Assembly: GCA_016295375.1 (NCBI GenBank)
Contig: JAEDLI010000091.1
Location: forward strand, 1-9,675
From: Fibrobacter sp.
GTDB taxonomy: Bacteria > Fibrobacterota > Fibrobacteria > Fibrobacterales > Fibrobacteraceae
Direction: 5' to 3'
DNA: 9,675 nt
This document shows positions 1 to 7,091 of the stretch, piece by piece. The notes beneath the pieces are model-generated. The model saw only the letters and a list, made by a program, of their open reading frames with translations. It was not told where the DNA came from and did not search any database. The position numbers and the translations under genes are program-made. Position 1 is the first letter of the stretch. Every line of letters begins with the position of its first letter.

Positions 1-1
1 G

Positions 2-214
2 ATGCAGCGTTGCGGAGAAGGAAATGTCGTCGAGACCGTGTGCGGTAGCGGGGAAAGTGCCGTATGGTACATTGCGGACGGCAGCAATGTATGTGAATCT
101 GGCGTTGTAAAAGGCGTATGTGGCACGGAGATCTACGACCTGGAGATGCAGCGTTGCGGAGAAGGAAATGTCGTCGAGACCGTGTGCGGTAGCGGGGAAT
201 CCGCCGTATGGTAC
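2..214 (+). repeat. 144-bp-period coding tandem repeat (48 residues per unit)
   Basis: Bases 1-70 and 145-214 are identical except for three adjacent bases, 56-58 (AGT) against 200-202 (TCC). Both triplets are in frame and encode Ser, so the 23-residue peptide is unchanged. Between the copies, residues 24-48 carry a diverged version of the same Cys/Gly/Val motif (NVCESGVVKGVCGTEIYD). The array therefore alternates two related modules. The first visible copy starts at the window edge, so the true number of copies is unknown. Confidence 0.9.
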
Positions 215-733
215 GACTCTTCTAAGTTTTTTTGCGATACGCGTGACAATCAGTTGTATGGTTATGTTCGCATTGCTCAAGGCAACACTGCCCAAATTTG
301 GATGACGAAAAACCTGAATTATAAAACAAGTAGCGGAAGCTGGTGTTATTCGAACAATACTGCTAACTGCACGAAATATGGTCGCTTATACACATGGTCT
401 GCAGCTACCGGTGCGTGCCCCGCAGGTTGGCGCTTACCCAGTACTCAGAATTGGAAAACACTTTTTGATCTTGTCGGAGGGAAAAGTACTGCGGCCAAAA
501 AACTCAAATCCAAGAGCTGGAATGGTACGGACAATTATGGATTCTCCGCGTTGCCTGGCGGAAGTTATAGTGAGCCAACTTTTGCCAATGCAGGGAGTTA
601 TGCGTACTTTTGGACATCCACTGCAGACAACGACCGTAGCGCTCAAAGCATCGACATGAGTTCTTACGATTCTCCAACTGAGAACGGCTATGTTAAAAGC
701 AGGGGATTCTCTGTCCGTTGTCTCAAGAAGTAG
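2..733 (+). CDS. FISUMP-domain surface/secreted protein, 5'-truncated by the window
   Basis: The reading frame is open from the left edge to TAG at 731-733. The ATG at 2 is probably not the true start: the same ATG occurs inside the second repeat copy, preceded by GAG, and base 1 is also G, so coding very likely continues upstream. Residues 1-71 are Cys-rich repeats with the pattern C-x2-G-x-V-V-x2-V-C-G ending in Tyr. Residues from about 72 to 243 match the FISUMP layout: FCDTRDNQLYGYV, then IWMTKNLNY, a Cys pair, CPAGWRLP, YGFSALPGG, FWTSTADND, and GFSVRCLKK at the C-terminus. FISUMP proteins are a large paralogous family in Fibrobacter, often exported or cell-surface; their function is not established. 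No signal peptide can be seen because the N-terminus is missing. The gene is followed by a 248-nt gap before rimP and looks like an independent unit. Confidence 0.85.
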   Translation: MQRCGEGNVVETVCGSGESAVWYIADGSNVCESGVVKGVCGTEIYDLEMQRCGEGNVVETVCGSGESAVWYDSSKFFCDTRDNQLYGYVRIAQGNTAQIWMTKNLNYKTSSGSWCYSNNTANCTKYGRLYTWSAATGACPAGWRLPSTQNWKTLFDLVGGKSTAAKKLKSKSWNGTDNYGFSALPGGSYSEPTFANAGSYAYFWTSTADNDRSAQSIDMSSYDSPTENGYVKSRGFSVRCLKK

Positions 734-839
734 TCGCTCTAGAATTGTCATTTTTGCGCTGAGGTCCCAGGATTCTGCCAAGGATCAGTTCCCTTTTCTG
801 AAAAAGGCCTCAAATGCCCTTGTTTTAGCGCTTATTCAG

Positions 840-861
840 TTGCCCAAAGGCAAATATTTTT
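840..861 (+). terminator. Possible intrinsic terminator downstream of the FISUMP gene
   Basis: TTGCC at 840-844 pairs perfectly with GGCAA at 849-853 around a CAAA loop, followed by ATATTTTT at 854-861. It lies 107 nt after the FISUMP stop codon and about 120 nt before rimP, a sensible place to end one unit. The stem is only 5 bp, so strength is doubtful. The rest of 734-981 shows no convincing promoter, tRNA or small gene. Confidence 0.4.
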
Positions 862-981
862 CTCTATTTGTTCGCGGTTTTAGACTGTTCGTGGAATTTT
901 TCCCATGGAACCGAGGATTTAGGTCCGAGATGTTCAGGAGAAGTTCCGTAAGCGAACGGCTATTTTTATAAAGAGGTTTAT

Positions 982-1431
982 TTGGATAACAGGGAAAAGC
1001 TGGATGCCCTCATAGCCGAGGCCTGCGAGTTTGCGGGAGTCTCCTTGGTAGAAATGGACATGTTCCGCGCAGGCAAGCGCCGGACCGTGCGTTTGTATAT
1101 CGACAAGCCCGAGGGCGTTTCTATTGACGATTGTTCCAAGGTGAGTAGGCACTTGTCCGACGCTCTGGACCTGGACCCCGAAGTTATCGAAGGCGCCTAC
1201 ACGCTGGAAGTGTCGTCGCCGGGGCTTGACCGCCCCCTCAAGTCGGTCGCAGATTTGCTCCGCAACAAGGGTCGCTCCATCAGGGTGACCCGCAGTACCG
1301 GCAAGCCCATTACCGGAAAGCTTTTGGAAGCGGACGAGGATAGTTTGACGCTGGCCCTCAAGGGGAACGCCGGAAACGTGGTCGTTCCTAGGTGCGAGGT
1401 GCTGGTCGCCAAGGTGGATGTACAAATATAA
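982..1431 (+). CDS. rimP: Ribosome maturation factor RimP
   Basis: This 149-residue protein is the expected length for RimP, which assists 30S subunit assembly in the cytoplasm. The family hallmark YTLEVSSPGLDRPL lies near the middle and joins the N-terminal domain (about residues 1-80, with VRLYIDKPEGVSIDDC) to the C-terminal SH3-like domain (about 90-149). The start is TTG at 982, chosen because AAGAGG at 971-976 lies 5 nt upstream and the protein begins where RimP homologues begin. It is the first gene of the nusA-type operon; nusA starts 15 nt after its stop. The 248-nt leader upstream probably holds the operon promoter, but no clear -35/-10 pair was found. The usual initiator tRNA gene of enterobacterial versions of this operon is absent. 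Confidence 0.95.
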   Translation: MDNREKLDALIAEACEFAGVSLVEMDMFRAGKRRTVRLYIDKPEGVSIDDCSKVSRHLSDALDLDPEVIEGAYTLEVSSPGLDRPLKSVADLLRNKGRSIRVTRSTGKPITGKLLEADEDSLTLALKGNAGNVVVPRCEVLVAKVDVQI

Positions 1432-1446
1432 TAGGAAGGTCAATTC

Positions 1447-2691
1447 ATGAAAAATGAACCGAAAGTCAATTTGCTCGAAGCCCTGAAGGCCGTTGTAGAT
1501 GCCAAGAACATGGATGATTCCGTGGTGCTGAACGCCTTGAAGCAGGCTTTGATTTCTGCCGCCAAGAAGTATCTCCACGTAGACAAGAAAATCGACGTGG
1601 AAATCACCGAGGACGAAGTCCACGTGTTCCTCCGTGCCAAGGTGGTGGACGACTATCCGGACTACGACCCCAGCATGACCGCCGAAGAAGTGGAAAAGTT
1701 GGACGAAGAATACATGCTGGTTCCCGAGGCCCAGGAATTCGACGAAGACGCCCAGCCCGGCGACCTGCTTGAAATGGAAGTCCCGACCACCACCTTCGGT
1801 CGTCAGGCCATTCAGACCGCCAAGCAGCTCCTGACCCAGCAGATTCGCGACGCCGAACGCCAGAAGATTCTGGATACCTACAAGGGCCGTATCGGCACCA
1901 TGATCAGCGGCGAAGTGCTCCGCCTCGAAGGCCGCAACGTAATCGTAAGCCTCGGCAAGCAGACCGAAGCCGTGATTCCGCCCCGCGAACAGATTAGCCA
2001 TGAACGCTTGGGTCAGGGCCAGTCCGTGAAGGCCGTGATTGCCCGCGTAGAGGAATCCTCCAAGAACGGTGCCCAGGTGGTGCTGTCCCGCGCCAGCGGT
2101 GATTTCCTCAAGGAACTGTTCCGCCAGGAAGTGCCGGAGATTTACGAAGGCTCCGTGGAAATCAAGGGCGTTGCCCGTGAACCCGGTTATCGCGCAAAGA
2201 TTGCCGTGTTCTCCCGCGACGAAAAGATTGACCCGGTTGGCGCCTGCGTTGGCATGAAGGGTGCCCGCGTGCAGACCATTGTCCGCGAACTGGGTAACGA
2301 ACGTATCGACATCGTTCACTGGAACGAAAACCTGGACGTGTTTATCACTCGCGCCCTTGCTCCGGCCAACATCGTGAAGCTTACTGAAGTTCCCGGCACC
2401 CAGCGTGTGGTGGTGGTCATCAACGACGAGAACCTGGCTCAGGCCATCGGCAAGAACGGCCAGAACGTGAAGCTGGCCGCAACGCTGGTGGGCCGCGACC
2501 TGGATGTGTTCGGCGAAAAGGAATGGTCCGAAAAGTCCGACGCCGAGAAGGCCGAGGTCATGACTCCTCGCGAACAGGAACTTCGCCGCAACGCTCACCG
2601 TGCAGAGAGCCTCTTTGCCAATGCCGGTTCCGAGGATTCTACCGAAGAAAACGCCAGCGAAGCCCAGGAGACCACTGGAGAAAACGCCTAA
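1447..2691 (+). CDS. nusA: Transcription termination/antitermination factor NusA
   Basis: NusA binds RNA polymerase and nascent RNA and modulates pausing, termination and antitermination. At 414 residues it is longer than short NusA forms such as that of Bacillus subtilis and shorter than the Escherichia coli form with its C-terminal AR repeats. The order is: N-terminal polymerase-binding domain (about 1-130), S1 domain (about 147-215, GRIGTMISGEVLRLEGRNV and the Lys-Gln-Thr-Glu-Ala stretch), KH1 with loop GMKG at 269-272 (context VGACVGMKGARVQ), and KH2 with loop GKNG at 335-338 (AIGKNGQNVKLA). After about residue 360 there is a charged tail ending in a Glu/Ser/Thr-rich acidic segment, possibly in place of AR repeats. 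AGGAAGG at 1433-1439 supports the ATG at 1447. A long open frame on the opposite strand is a codon-bias shadow. Confidence 0.97.
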   Translation: MKNEPKVNLLEALKAVVDAKNMDDSVVLNALKQALISAAKKYLHVDKKIDVEITEDEVHVFLRAKVVDDYPDYDPSMTAEEVEKLDEEYMLVPEAQEFDEDAQPGDLLEMEVPTTTFGRQAIQTAKQLLTQQIRDAERQKILDTYKGRIGTMISGEVLRLEGRNVIVSLGKQTEAVIPPREQISHERLGQGQSVKAVIARVEESSKNGAQVVLSRASGDFLKELFRQEVPEIYEGSVEIKGVAREPGYRAKIAVFSRDEKIDPVGACVGMKGARVQTIVRELGNERIDIVHWNENLDVFITRALAPANIVKLTEVPGTQRVVVVINDENLAQAIGKNGQNVKLAATLVGRDLDVFGEKEWSEKSDAEKAEVMTPREQELRRNAHRAESLFANAGSEDSTEENASEAQETTGENA

Positions 2692-2740
2692 GGAAAAGTT
2701 TTCGGCAGGGGATTTTTAAAAAGGATTAGATAGGCTTTTA

Positions 2741-5700
2741 ATGAGTATGGAAGATCAAATCAAACCGACGGACTGGGCACAAGAACACGGACTGAAAGTG
2801 GACGTGGTCATGAAGCTGCTGAGAGATGCAGGTGTCACTGTCCGTACCCAGGTGTCCAAGGTGGCCGCCTCGGATTACGAGAAGATTGAAGAGGCTGCCG
2901 CTGTTGAAAAACAGAAGCAGGATTCCAGGAGTAAGAACCTGAAGAGCGCTTCGTCTTCGGAATCCCAGGAAAGCATGCCCAAGAAAAAGTCCGCCACGGA
3001 AACCGTGACGGTCAAGAACGGTGTGACTATCCGCCGCATCAAGGCTACAAAGCCCAAGGCCACTACGGAAAAGCCCGCTGCGACAAAGGCCAAGGTTGCT
3101 GCCAAGGCCGAAGATGCTTCGACAAGCTCAGCAACTGGTACGCCGAAGGCTCCCGAAGTTGCTGCCGCTCCTAGCCCAGTTGCCCCAGCAGAGACACCGA
3201 AGGCTCCTGAAGTCGTCGCGCCTGTAGCCGAAGCTCCTGCAAAGCCTGCGGAACCTGCCAAGGAAACTCCTGCCGAGGTAAAGCCCGAAGTCAAGGCCGA
3301 AGCCCCTGTAAAGACAGACCCGAAGCCTACGGCTGTGACAAAGCCTGCTCCTGCAAAGCCTGCAGAACCCACCATGATGACTTCTTCTACGGAGCTGAAG
3401 CAGCCTCCCATGAAGGCTCAGGTGTTCAAGCCCGATGCGGCTATCCTTGCCCGTATCGCCAAGTCCCAGCAACAACAGCAGGGCGGTCGCGGTCCTAACA
3501 ACCGCCGTCCGGGCGGCCCCGGCGCTCGCGGCCAGGGTAATGCCCAGGGCTACACGGGAACCTTTGGTCCCCGCAATGCCGGTAACGGTCAGGACAATCG
3601 TGGTGGCAACTTCCGCGGCGGCCAGAATGGCGGTCGCGGTGGTTTCGGCGGAGGCCGCTCCAGCGGATTCTCCGGCGGCTCCATGCAAGACGCTTTCAAC
3701 GCCAGTAACGGCGGTGTCGGTTTTGGCGGTGCCTCTTCCCAGGGTGGAAAGGGCGGTAACGCCAAGGGTCAGAACGGCCGTCATGGTAACGACAAGAACC
3801 GTCGTGGAAACGGTCGCGACAGGCAGGAACAGCAGAAGGAACAGCAGCAGGAAATGGTTCGCCAGAACGTTTCCCGCGTGATGGCCGACTTGTCCAAGAA
3901 GCCCGTCAAGAAAGTTTATCGCAAGGAACACAACGATAACGATGCCGGCGAAGAGAAGAAGATTCTCAAGACCTCTGACTTTATTACCGTGGGCGAACTG
4001 GCCGGTCTTATGGACCAGATGCCTGCCCGCGTCATTGCGAAGTGCATGGAAATGGGCATGATGGTGACCATCAACGCCCGCCTGGACTTCGAGACCATCC
4101 AGATTCTGGCCGACGAGTTCGGCTACGAAGCCCAGTTGATGGAAGAATACGAAGAAGCGGTTCTCGGCGTGGAAGAAGAATCCGAGGAGAACCTGCAGCC
4201 CCGCCACCCGGTGGTGACGGTGATGGGCCATGTGGACCATGGTAAAACCTCCTTGCTGGACTGGATCCGCAAGACCCACGTGGTGTCCGGCGAATCTGGC
4301 GGCATTACCCAGCATATCGGTGCCTACGAGGTGACGACTAAGCAGGGTAAGGTGACCTTCCTGGATACTCCGGGTCACGAGGCCTTCAGCGCCATGCGTG
4401 CTCGCGGTTCTCAGGTGACCGACGTGATTGTGCTGGTGGTGGCCGCCGACTCCATGGTGATGCCCCAGACGGTGGAATCTATCGAACTGGCCAAGCGCGA
4501 AAACGTGCCCATGGTGGTTGCCATTACCAAGATTGACCTGCCTACGGCCAATCCCGACAAGATTCGTGCCCAGCTGGCCGAACGCGGTGTGGAAGTGGAA
4601 CAGTGGGGTGGCCAGACCAGCTGTATCGAAGTGTCCGCCCGTACGGGTCAGGGCATGGACCAGCTGCTGGAAACGCTTGCTCTCGAAGCCGAAGTGCTGG
4701 AACTCAAGGCCAACCCCGACGCACACGCCAAGGGTGCCGTGGTGGAATCCAAGCTGGACGTGGGCAAGGGCTCCATGGCTACCATCCTTGTGCAGAATGG
4801 TACCCTCCATGTGGGTGACCCGTTTGTCTGCGGTATCTACGCCGGTAAGGTCCGTGCCATGTTCAACGAGCGCGGCGAACAGATGAAGGTGGCACCTCCC
4901 TCTGCACCTTGCCAGGTACTTGGCTTTGACGGCACGCCTCAGGCCGGTGACGACCTGATTGTGGTGGACGACGAAAAGACCGCCCGCGAAATTGCAAGCA
5001 AGCGCCGCATGGCCGCCCGTGAACGCGATCTCCGCGCCCGTAGCACCATTTCTCTGGAATCCAAGTTCAACGAACAGAAGGAAGGCAAGCTTTCCGAACT
5101 GAACCTTATCGTCAAGGCCGACGTGGGCGGTTCTGCCGAAGCTCTGGCTTCTTCTCTGGAAAAGCTTTCCAACAGGGAAGTGAAGGTGAACATTATCCGC
5201 AAGGGTGTGGGCGCCATTACGGATTCCGATATCCTGTTTGCTACAACAGCCCAGGCTATCATTATTTCCTTCCACCTGATGCCTTCGCTCTCCGTGCGCG
5301 AAATGGCCCAGAAGGAAGGTATTGAAATCCGCAACTACCGCGTGATTTACGACTGTATCGAAGACATCAAGAATGCCGTGGAAGGCCTGTTGAAGCCCAC
5401 CCTCAAGGAAGAACTTGTGGGCGAAGCCGAAATTCGCCAGGTGTTCAAGATTCCGAAGGTGGGTCTCATTGCCGGCTGTATGGTTACCGACGGCGAAGTG
5501 GACCGCACAAGCCATGTTCGCGTGTACCGCAATGGCGTGGAACTGGGAACCACTGTGGTCCAGTCCCTCAAGCGCATGAAGGACGACGTGAAGACGGTGG
5601 TCCGCGGATTCGAATGCGGTATCGGCCTCAAGGGTTACGACGACATCAAGGAAGGCGACAGCCTGATCTTCTTCAAGGAAGTCACCGTTGCCCGTACCCT

Positions 5701-5764
5701 GAAGGACGTGGCCCGCGAAGAAGCCGAGGAGAAGGCAAAGAAGGCGGCAGAAGAAGAAAAATGA
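2741..5764 (+). CDS. infB: Translation initiation factor IF-2 with a long low-complexity N-terminal region
   Basis: IF-2 is the GTPase that brings fMet-tRNA to the 30S subunit and promotes 50S joining. At 1007 residues it is long for the family. Residues 1-50 form a small IF2_N-type domain; about 60-235 is Lys/Ala/Pro/Glu-rich with repeated TPKAPEV and APAKPAEP; 243-370 is Gln/Gly/Arg/Asn-rich; about 405-470 is a second IF2_N-like domain. The G domain follows with G1 GHVDHGKT (496-503), G2 in GGITQHIGA, G3 DTPGH (542-546), G4 TKID (596-599, usually NKID) and G5 SARTG (632-636). Domains II-IV run to a Lys/Glu-rich tail. Two starts are possible, ATG at 2741 or at 2747; the Shine-Dalgarno signal is weak (AAGGA at 2721-2725, rather far). 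It lies 49 nt after nusA. Confidence 0.97.
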   Translation: MSMEDQIKPTDWAQEHGLKVDVVMKLLRDAGVTVRTQVSKVAASDYEKIEEAAAVEKQKQDSRSKNLKSASSSESQESMPKKKSATETVTVKNGVTIRRIKATKPKATTEKPAATKAKVAAKAEDASTSSATGTPKAPEVAAAPSPVAPAETPKAPEVVAPVAEAPAKPAEPAKETPAEVKPEVKAEAPVKTDPKPTAVTKPAPAKPAEPTMMTSSTELKQPPMKAQVFKPDAAILARIAKSQQQQQGGRGPNNRRPGGPGARGQGNAQGYTGTFGPRNAGNGQDNRGGNFRGGQNGGRGGFGGGRSSGFSGGSMQDAFNASNGGVGFGGASSQGGKGGNAKGQNGRHGNDKNRRGNGRDRQEQQKEQQQEMVRQNVSRVMADLSKKPVKKVYRKEHNDNDAGEEKKILKTSDFITVGELAGLMDQMPARVIAKCMEMGMMVTINARLDFETIQILADEFGYEAQLMEEYEEAVLGVEEESEENLQPRHPVVTVMGHVDHGKTSLLDWIRKTHVVSGESGGITQHIGAYEVTTKQGKVTFLDTPGHEAFSAMRARGSQVTDVIVLVVAADSMVMPQTVESIELAKRENVPMVVAITKIDLPTANPDKIRAQLAERGVEVEQWGGQTSCIEVSARTGQGMDQLLETLALEAEVLELKANPDAHAKGAVVESKLDVGKGSMATILVQNGTLHVGDPFVCGIYAGKVRAMFNERGEQMKVAPPSAPCQVLGFDGTPQAGDDLIVVDDEKTAREIASKRRMAARERDLRARSTISLESKFNEQKEGKLSELNLIVKADVGGSAEALASSLEKLSNREVKVNIIRKGVGAITDSDILFATTAQAIIISFHLMPSLSVREMAQKEGIEIRNYRVIYDCIEDIKNAVEGLLKPTLKEELVGEAEIRQVFKIPKVGLIAGCMVTDGEVDRTSHVRVYRNGVELGTTVVQSLKRMKDDVKTVVRGFECGIGLKGYDDIKEGDSLIFFKEVTVARTLKDVAREEAEEKAKKAAEEEK
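3467..3850 (+). repeat. Coding low-complexity tract: Q5 then RGG/GGN-rich region inside IF-2
   Basis: Residues 243-370 of IF-2 open with five Gln, continue through many Gly-Gly, Arg-Gly-Gly and Gly-Asn steps (for example NRGGNFRGGQNGGRGGFGGG), and end in a Gln/Glu/Lys/Arg-rich stretch. The DNA is degenerate GGC/GGT/CGT/AAC rather than an exact repeat, so it behaves as coding low complexity and not as a simple microsatellite. Gly-rich IF-2 linkers are known in several phyla; this one resembles RGG RNA-binding regions in composition. Confidence 0.8.
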
Positions 5765-5769
5765 GTTTC

Positions 5770-5809
5770 TAGTTACTAGAATATCTTAACGTGAAAATTC
5801 TAGTAACTA
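5770..5809. repeat. 13-bp perfect inverted repeat between infB and rbfA
   Basis: TAGTTACTAGAAT at 5770-5782 is the exact reverse complement of ATTCTAGTAACTA at 5797-5809, with a 14-nt spacer. The left arm also lies in a second, smaller hairpin, TTCTAG (5767-5772) with CTAGAA (5776-5781), so two folds compete. No T-run follows, so this is not a standard intrinsic terminator. It is AT-rich amid GC-rich genes. It could be an RNA-processing site, an attenuator, a protein-binding site or a small dispersed repeat. Confidence 0.75.
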
Positions 5810-5815
5810 TTAACT

Positions 5816-5828
5816 GCACCGAAGGTGC
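5816..5828 (+). promoter_or_regulatory. Hairpin overlapping the rbfA ribosome binding site
   Basis: GCACC (5816-5820) pairs perfectly with GGTGC (5824-5828) around a GAA triloop. The only good Shine-Dalgarno candidate for rbfA, AAGGTG at 5822-5827, lies inside the loop and 3' arm, 6 nt before the ATG at 5834. The fold would partly hide the ribosome binding site, so it may adjust RbfA synthesis. The effect is inferred; the pairing is visible directly. Confidence 0.5.
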
Positions 5829-5833
5829 CATAA

Positions 5834-6187
5834 ATGAGTAGAAGAACCGACAGATTAGATGAGCAGTTCCGCGAGGAAATCGGTAAGCTTTTGCAGAAAG
5901 GCTTGAAGGACCCCCGCATGAGCAGCCTTGCAAGCATTACCCGGGTGACCATCACCGAGGATTTGAGCTATGCGAAGATTCTCGTGTCCGTCATGGGCAC
6001 CGACAAGGAAAAGCGTGACACCCTGGTGGGGCTGAACAACTCCGTCGGCTTTATCCGTGGAGTCCTGGGCAAGGCCCTCAAGATCCGGAAGATTCCGGAG
6101 CTGAACTTTGTTCTGGATGAGAACCTGGAACACGCCATGCGTATCGAATCCATCTTGGCCGAACTGAAGCAGAAGGGGGAACTCTAG
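5834..6187 (+). CDS. rbfA: 30S ribosome-binding factor RbfA
   Basis: RbfA is a single KH-fold protein that binds immature 30S subunits and helps 16S rRNA 5'-end maturation. At 117 residues it has the usual length. Visible family features are the basic N-terminus (SRRTDRLDEQFREEIGKLL), the DPRM motif near residue 27, VTITEDLSYAKILVSV in the central strands, and IPELNFVLDENLEHAMRIE near the C-terminus, matching the family pattern of PELxFxxDxxxEHxxRI. The ATG at 5834 is preceded by AAGGTG at 5822-5827, inside a hairpin. The gene follows infB after 69 nt, the widest gap in the operon, which holds two inverted repeats. truB begins 1 nt after the stop, so the two are probably translationally coupled. 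Confidence 0.95.
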   Translation: MSRRTDRLDEQFREEIGKLLQKGLKDPRMSSLASITRVTITEDLSYAKILVSVMGTDKEKRDTLVGLNNSVGFIRGVLGKALKIRKIPELNFVLDENLEHAMRIESILAELKQKGEL

Positions 6188-6188
6188 C

Positions 6189-7091
6189 TTGACTCCTTCT
6201 GGATTTGTCCTGCTGGACAAGAATCCCGGTGAAACTTCTTTCAAGGCCCTTTTCCCGCTGAAAAGGGTCTTTTCTACAAAGCGCGTGGGTCATGCGGGAA
6301 CCTTGGACCTGCGGGCATCGGGCCTGATTGTGGCCGCCATCGGCAGGGCCACCCGGTTGCTTCCTTTTGTAGAGGCCAAGGACAAGTGCTATACCTTCCG
6401 GCTCCATCTGGGCTACGAAACTGACACCCTGGAATGGGACGGGGATGTGGTCGCTCAGGGGGACGCGCGTGCAATAGACCGTGCCGCTCTTGAAGCGGTC
6501 CTCTCGCAGTTTACAGGCGACATCGACCAGATTCCCCCGCGTTATTGCGCCGTAAAGATTGACGGGCGCCGTGCCAGCGACTGGGCGGAACGGGGCAAGG
6601 ATTTCGAGATGAAACCTCGCCGAATCCGCATCGAGTCCCTGAAAGTCGTAGGCGAAGGCGGCGTCACCGAAGGTTGCTCCGGCAAGTGCTTTGCCACCTT
6701 CGACCTGGAATGTGTCTGTTCCAAGGGAACCTACATTAGGTCTCTTGGGCGGGACTTGGCCAGGGCCCTGGGAACATACGGTTGTGTTTCCCAGATTCGC
6801 CGCCACCGCATAGGGAACATCACCCTGGACAATGCGGTCAAGGGCGAGAACCTGACGGCCGAAAATCTGGTGCCGGTAGATAAAGTTCTAGATTATCCAG
6901 TGTTGCGTCTGGACGATACCCAGATGGGGATTATCCGCAAGGGCAACTGGCTTCCCTGGAAAACGCCTGTAGAGGGCGTAGGGCCCGAAGGTCACGTGTT
7001 CGTGGCCAACGGGGTAGGCGAAGTCCTTTCCCTTTGCAGGTTCGAGCCTGGGCGCATTTGCCCGAAGTTTTTTTTAGGCGGGGATGACTGA
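6189..7091 (+). CDS. truB: tRNA pseudouridine(55) synthase TruB
   Basis: TruB isomerises uridine 55 in the T-loop of tRNAs to pseudouridine. The 300-residue protein starts GFVLLDKNPGETSF; the catalytic Asp is D40 in GHAGTLD, followed by LRASG where most family members have PLATG. Later motifs include DKCYTFRLHLGYETDTLEWDG, IPPRYCAVKIDGRRA and CSKGTYIRSLGRDLARALG, all standard TruB signatures, and a C-terminal substrate-binding segment from about residue 232. The start is TTG at 6189, supported by AAGGGGGA at 6173-6180 and by the N-terminus matching homologues. The stop overlaps the ribF start by 8 nt (ATGACTGA). The last codons include a T8 run (7068-7075) after a small hairpin. Confidence 0.95.
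   Translation: MTPSGFVLLDKNPGETSFKALFPLKRVFSTKRVGHAGTLDLRASGLIVAAIGRATRLLPFVEAKDKCYTFRLHLGYETDTLEWDGDVVAQGDARAIDRAALEAVLSQFTGDIDQIPPRYCAVKIDGRRASDWAERGKDFEMKPRRIRIESLKVVGEGGVTEGCSGKCFATFDLECVCSKGTYIRSLGRDLARALGTYGCVSQIRRHRIGNITLDNAVKGENLTAENLVPVDKVLDYPVLRLDDTQMGIIRKGNWLPWKTPVEGVGPEGHVFVANGVGEVLSLCRFEPGRICPKFFLGGDD
7050..7075 (+). terminator. Terminator-like hairpin plus T8 at the end of truB
   Basis: GGGCG at 7050-7054 pairs with TGCCC at 7059-7063 (four GC pairs and one G-T wobble, tetraloop CATT). A 4-nt spacer, GAAG, is followed by eight T at 7068-7075. This sits inside the last codons of truB, 8 nt before the ribF ATG. It resembles a weak intrinsic terminator that could lower ribF transcription. 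Translating ribosomes completing truB would disrupt it, so any effect would depend on translation. Chance is possible, since Phe-Phe-Leu codons make the T-run. Confidence 0.35.

Noticed and set aside
793..808. Hairpin CCTTTT-CTGA-AAAAGG after the FISUMP gene
   Set aside because: The stem is AT-rich and no T-run follows, so it is a poorer terminator candidate than 840-861.
946..966. CCGT...ACGG stem followed by CTATTTTT before rimP
   Set aside because: A 4-bp stem with a 6-nt loop directly next to the rimP ribosome binding site; too weak to call a terminator.
934..2598. Long minus-strand open frame opposite rimP and nusA (554 codons)
   Set aside because: Same cause: an antisense shadow of two well-supported genes, with no domain of its own and no ribosome binding site.
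3128..5515. Very long open frame on the minus strand opposite infB (795 codons)
   Set aside because: Its product is rich in His, Leu, Gly and Val with no recognisable motif, and it lies exactly opposite a confident IF-2. It comes from the GAA/AAG/GCC-rich codon bias, which leaves few antisense stops.
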